From Nitrososphaeraceae archaeon (GTDB lineage: Archaea > Thermoproteota > Nitrososphaeria > Nitrososphaerales > Nitrososphaeraceae), in assembly GCA_025922735.1 (NCBI GenBank), contig JAICHI010000070.1, positions 1 through 6,048 on the forward strand: DNA of 6,048 nucleotides. Reading direction: 5' to 3'. This document shows positions 4,301-6,048 of this stretch, in pieces. The notes under the pieces were generated by a model. It did not search any database. It was not told the origin of the DNA and was given only the letters and a program-made list of their open reading frames with translations. Within the stretch, counting starts at the first letter, position 1, and every line of letters begins with the position of its first letter. Both the position numbers and the translations under genes were made by a program.

Positions 4301-5448
4301 TGTGTGTATTCCTCAGCAATTGTCTTGATGTCCTTAAGAGCAACTTTTACTTTATTGGACTTGGATAGGTAGTACGCTCCCTTGACGCTGTTTGTAATTA
4401 CTGCATCGTACTTGTCTTTAGTAACGTATGGTGTAAGACAGGTGCACGAATCGCACCTAAAATCCGCTCCTGACTTTTCGATCTTGCTTGCAAGACCTAT
4501 CTTTATCGCATCATTATAAATTGCACGTGAACAAAAGACAATGCACCTTTTTGTGAATTTTTTGAATTCAGTAAGCTTGGCAAGCAGCCCGAGCTCATTC
4601 ATGCCAAGCTGAGGGCTGCCAAGGGTGATGATGTCCGCATCGTCAGCAGTACTCAGCTCATCCATGACCGACTGGGCCTCTTTTTTTCCAAACAAAATTT
4701 TTTCTTTTGACTTCCCTCCAAAAGTGAACATGCCACAGGAACCTGATGTGCCGATTGCTGCACAAAGTGCTTTTGCCTGTATTGTGTCTAGTCTGCTAAT
4801 GCTGTTAAGTGCTACACAGCTGTCTTTGACCGACTTGCCTGCAAAGTAGCCTAAAAGCCCATAATCAAGCTCAGTCCTAAAATCAAAGTCGGTTTCAATC
4901 GAGATTTTGGGGCTCCTTGCCTCTTCAAGCCGGAGGTCAGAAAGCGGCGTCTTGCCAGTGACAGAACTGGCTAGTGCAGAGAGTGCGCTTTCTTTGTTTG
5001 TCTTTAGCCCTAAGAGCGAATTTGAAAACACTGCAGCATTGCTTTCTGCAAAGCTAACCGCTGTGCCTTTTTGCGGAAGGTCAAAAACCTCATAAGGTGT
5101 ACACGTAAATGATGCCGTGGCGCCCATTCGTTCATACGAACTGGCTATATTTTCCTGTCTCTCTTGAAAACTAGGAGAAATGTCCTCAGGTTTGCTCCTG
5201 TCATATCCCATTGGGTTTATTGTAGTCTTTACCGCGACCTTGGCAGTTGTGCTGAATTTCTCGAGGAATCGCATGCCGCCATCCCCAATGGTGTTGTAGT
5301 TCACGCCAGAGATATGGGCCCATTTTACCGGGACAAGCTTTTGGGCGTCTGTGGCCTCGCCTATTGCAACGAGAATCCTATATGCTGAAGCAAGTGCTTC
5401 ATCATACTTGCCGTCAAGCGCTTTTTCCTCATCCCTTGCAAGCTCCAT
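4297..5448 (-). CDS. AcnX (phosphomevalonate dehydratase) large subunit, DUF521
   Basis: This 383-residue protein is the catalytic Fe-S subunit of aconitase X. Family motifs in order: the N-terminus DEEKALDGKYDEALASA with LVAIGEA; VKWAHISGVNYNTIGDGG (41-58); TTINPMGYD (75-83); TCTPYE with C116; SFAESNAAVFSNSLLG with the K/R-TN turn (132-151); LTGKTP-like VTGKTP (163-168); LGYFAGK; a CIVFCSRAI strand with C306; DSCTCLTPY with C335; and the terminal ITNSVKGAYYL. C116 and C335 are likely cluster ligands. A third is less certain: at GSPQ (277-280) many relatives, from memory, have G-C-P-H or G-T-P-H. The length is slightly short of the usual 390-400. The ATG at 5448 matches the family N-terminus and lies 26 bp from a TATA-like box, so the mRNA is probably leaderless. 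The gene is first in a two-gene operon with the small subunit. Confidence 0.92.
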   Translation of the reverse strand: MELARDEEKALDGKYDEALASAYRILVAIGEATDAQKLVPVKWAHISGVNYNTIGDGGMRFLEKFSTTAKVAVKTTINPMGYDRSKPEDISPSFQERQENIASSYERMGATASFTCTPYEVFDLPQKGTAVSFAESNAAVFSNSLLGLKTNKESALSALASSVTGKTPLSDLRLEEARSPKISIETDFDFRTELDYGLLGYFAGKSVKDSCVALNSISRLDTIQAKALCAAIGTSGSCGMFTFGGKSKEKILFGKKEAQSVMDELSTADDADIITLGSPQLGMNELGLLAKLTEFKKFTKRCIVFCSRAIYNDAIKIGLASKIEKSGADFRCDSCTCLTPYVTKDKYDAVITNSVKGAYYLSKSNKVKVALKDIKTIAEEYTQ

Positions 5449-5470
5449 CTATCTATAATTTTGATCTAGC

Positions 5471-5480
5471 GTATAAGAAC
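5471..5480 (-). promoter_or_regulatory. TATA box for the AcnX operon
   Basis: The minus strand reads GTTCTTATAC, centred about 27 bp upstream of the ATG at 5448. This predicts transcription starting at, or one base before, the start codon. Confidence 0.5.
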
Positions 5481-5589
5481 CATTACCTTTCCATTTCAGA
5501 GCAGAAGATGAAGTTTGAATCAACGCCTTTTGCTACACAAACATTTCTACATGTTAGACGACAAATACAAAAGGAGGATCAGTGGGATT

Positions 5590-5647
5590 CATGCTCAGCG
5601 ACGCGGTAGAGCTGACTCATGCCAGAACATTTAACTAAATCATCTGG
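5590..5647 (+). repeat. Two adjacent hairpins, possible structured RNA
   Basis: Hairpin 1 is CATG (5590-5593) plus TCAGC (5595-5599), paired with GCTGA (5611-5615) and CATG (5618-5621), with small bulges. Hairpin 2 is CCAGA (5622-5626) plus ATTTA (5629-5633), paired with TAAAT (5636-5640) and TCTGG (5643-5647), with a symmetric 2x2 internal loop. They abut without a spacer. Bases 5593-5612 also resemble a tRNA D-arm (GCTC...GGTAGAGC), but no T-arm or matching acceptor strand is found. The role and the transcribed strand are unknown. Confidence 0.35.
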
Positions 5648-5649
5648 TT

Positions 5650-5847
5650 TCACGATTGCTTCTTGCCTAACTTCATCTCAGGTTCTGCACTATCAGACTT
5701 CCCACATGACTCTATTCTTTGAATGATTTTTGGGTCGATGACTTGATCCCAGCAAACCCCAAGATGTGAATAGATAGAAGTTATACTGTAATCTGCTTTG
5801 AAGCTCACAAGGATTTGCAACAATGTCGTCAATCTTCGGAGGGACAC
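5650..5847 (-). CDS. Doubtful 65-codon hypothetical protein
   Basis: A GTG-initiated frame encodes 65 residues: a mixed hydrophobic and basic N-terminal half (RRLTTLLQILVSF) and a charged Lys/Glu/Ser tail (EPEMKLGKKQS). No family is recognised, and no Shine-Dalgarno sequence is seen. A weak AT-rich word (ATTATCT) sits about 26 bp upstream of the GTG. The frame lies in gene-poor sequence, and its length is within what chance allows in such a stretch. It is listed because nothing else occupies the interval. Confidence 0.2.
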   Translation of the reverse strand: MSLRRLTTLLQILVSFKADYSITSIYSHLGVCWDQVIDPKIIQRIESCGKSDSAEPEMKLGKKQS

Positions 5848-5948
5848 TCGATGAACTAATTGGCTAGGTAGTTAGATAATGCTTTGTCTAATTCAAATAT
5901 TGCCTACTGAAAGAGTCCAGGAGTTGACTACAAGAGATTCGCAATCTT

Positions 5949-6048
5949 ATGAGCAAGGAAAAAGAAGGTTAGTAATGGCAAGATTACAAATGATCAGGGT
6001 ACTGATGCGTCTAACAACGATACCGTACTTACAAAAAGAGAAAAGGAA
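5949..6048 (+). pseudogene. Possible 5' end of a gene, frameshifted in an A5 run and cut by the window edge
   Basis: An ATG at 5949 opens MSKEKEG and then stops at 5970-5972. If the A5 run at 5959-5963 were one base shorter, the same ATG would read through as MSKEKKVSNGKITNDQ and stay open to the window edge (33 codons), with a hydrophilic Asn/Thr/Asp/Lys-rich composition typical of a disordered N-terminus. A third frame from ATG 5975 (MARLQMIRVLMRL) is also open to the edge and is a rival reading. No family is recognised. The cause could be a true frameshift, a sequencing error or chance. Confidence 0.3.

Larger units (their letters stand above)
5449..5948. other. Gene-poor 500-bp region with hairpins and doubtful small frames
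   Basis: No protein or RNA family is recognised here. Contents seen: the AcnX promoter at the left edge; a purine-rich AAAGGAGG word at 5570-5577 followed closely by GTG (5582) and ATG (5591) in an 18-codon frame; two adjacent hairpins at 5590-5647; and a minus-strand 65-codon frame at 5650-5847. There are no terminal repeats or transposase fragments that would mark a mobile element. Confidence 0.55.

Noticed and set aside
4029..5388. Plus-strand frames within the AcnX genes (4029-4328, 4163-4372, 4625-4849, 4907-5095, 5164-5388)
   Set aside because: They are antisense shadows of two genes with full family motifs.
5364..5609. 81-codon plus-strand frame spanning the AcnX promoter
   Set aside because: It begins antisense inside the AcnX large-subunit gene and crosses its promoter; composition and lack of any motif suggest chance.
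5584..5660. tRNA gene (Gly-GCC or Met-CAT, possibly with an intron)
   Set aside because: Only a 5'-half-like acceptor strand and D-arm are visible. The D-loop is too long, the anticodon stem does not close, and no T-arm (GGTTCGA-like) or complementary acceptor strand (GAATCCC) occurs downstream in the window.
1..6048. Mobile element, CRISPR array, toxin-antitoxin or defence system
   Set aside because: No transposase or integrase motif, terminal inverted repeats, regularly spaced repeats, or paired small toxin-like genes were seen on either strand.

Overview
The window looks like archaeal chromosome, most probably Nitrososphaerota (Thaumarchaeota). This rests on the gene families (Dph2, a Sulfolobus-type dicluster ferredoxin, an archaeal Ncs6/TtuA thiolase, both subunits of the AcnX phosphomevalonate dehydratase of the archaeal mevalonate pathway, an archaeal SRP RNA). 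It also rests on TATA-like boxes about 26-33 bp upstream of start codons, with no Shine-Dalgarno sequence ahead of the main genes. The phylum assignment is an inference from resemblance, not a search result.

Layout, left to right. Positions 1-340 are AT-rich and hold no convincing gene, apart from a 37-codon open frame and a T7 tract downstream of dph2. Positions 341-1641 (minus) carry a ferredoxin gene followed by dph2, joined by a 4-nt ATGA overlap. Positions about 1692-2009 (minus) are the SRP (7S) RNA gene, which has its own TATA box. Positions 2049-2975 (minus) encode a tRNA 2-thiolation enzyme of the Ncs6/TtuA family. An 80-bp divergent control region follows; it contains a near-perfect 32-bp palindrome whose arms hold both TATA boxes. 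Positions 3056-3559 (plus) encode an Lrp/AsnC regulator. It runs convergently into a small zinc-ribbon protein gene (3570-3785, minus), and each gene's likely T-run terminator lies in the other's 3' coding end. Positions 3893-5448 (minus) encode the large and then the small AcnX subunit, joined by a GTGA overlap. Positions 5449-5948 contain no recognisable gene; they hold two adjacent hairpins and one doubtful 65-codon frame. At the right edge the start of another plus-strand gene may be visible, apparently with a one-base frameshift in an A5 run.

How the genes work together. Three loci serve translation: diphthamide on aEF2, tRNA thiolation, and SRP targeting. The AcnX pair serves isoprenoid lipid synthesis. 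Four of the protein families here are expected to carry Fe-S clusters. The ferredoxin is translationally coupled to Dph2, an enzyme that needs a reduced [4Fe-4S] cluster, which makes it a candidate electron donor. Four of the seven confident coding genes start with TTG or GTG. All five protein-gene promoters that can be placed predict leaderless or nearly leaderless mRNAs.

I see no mobile element, CRISPR array or defence system. The most notable signals are the ferredoxin-dph2 coupling, the loss of all zinc ligands in the ferredoxin, the divergent palindrome, and the structured gene-free segment at 5568-5647.
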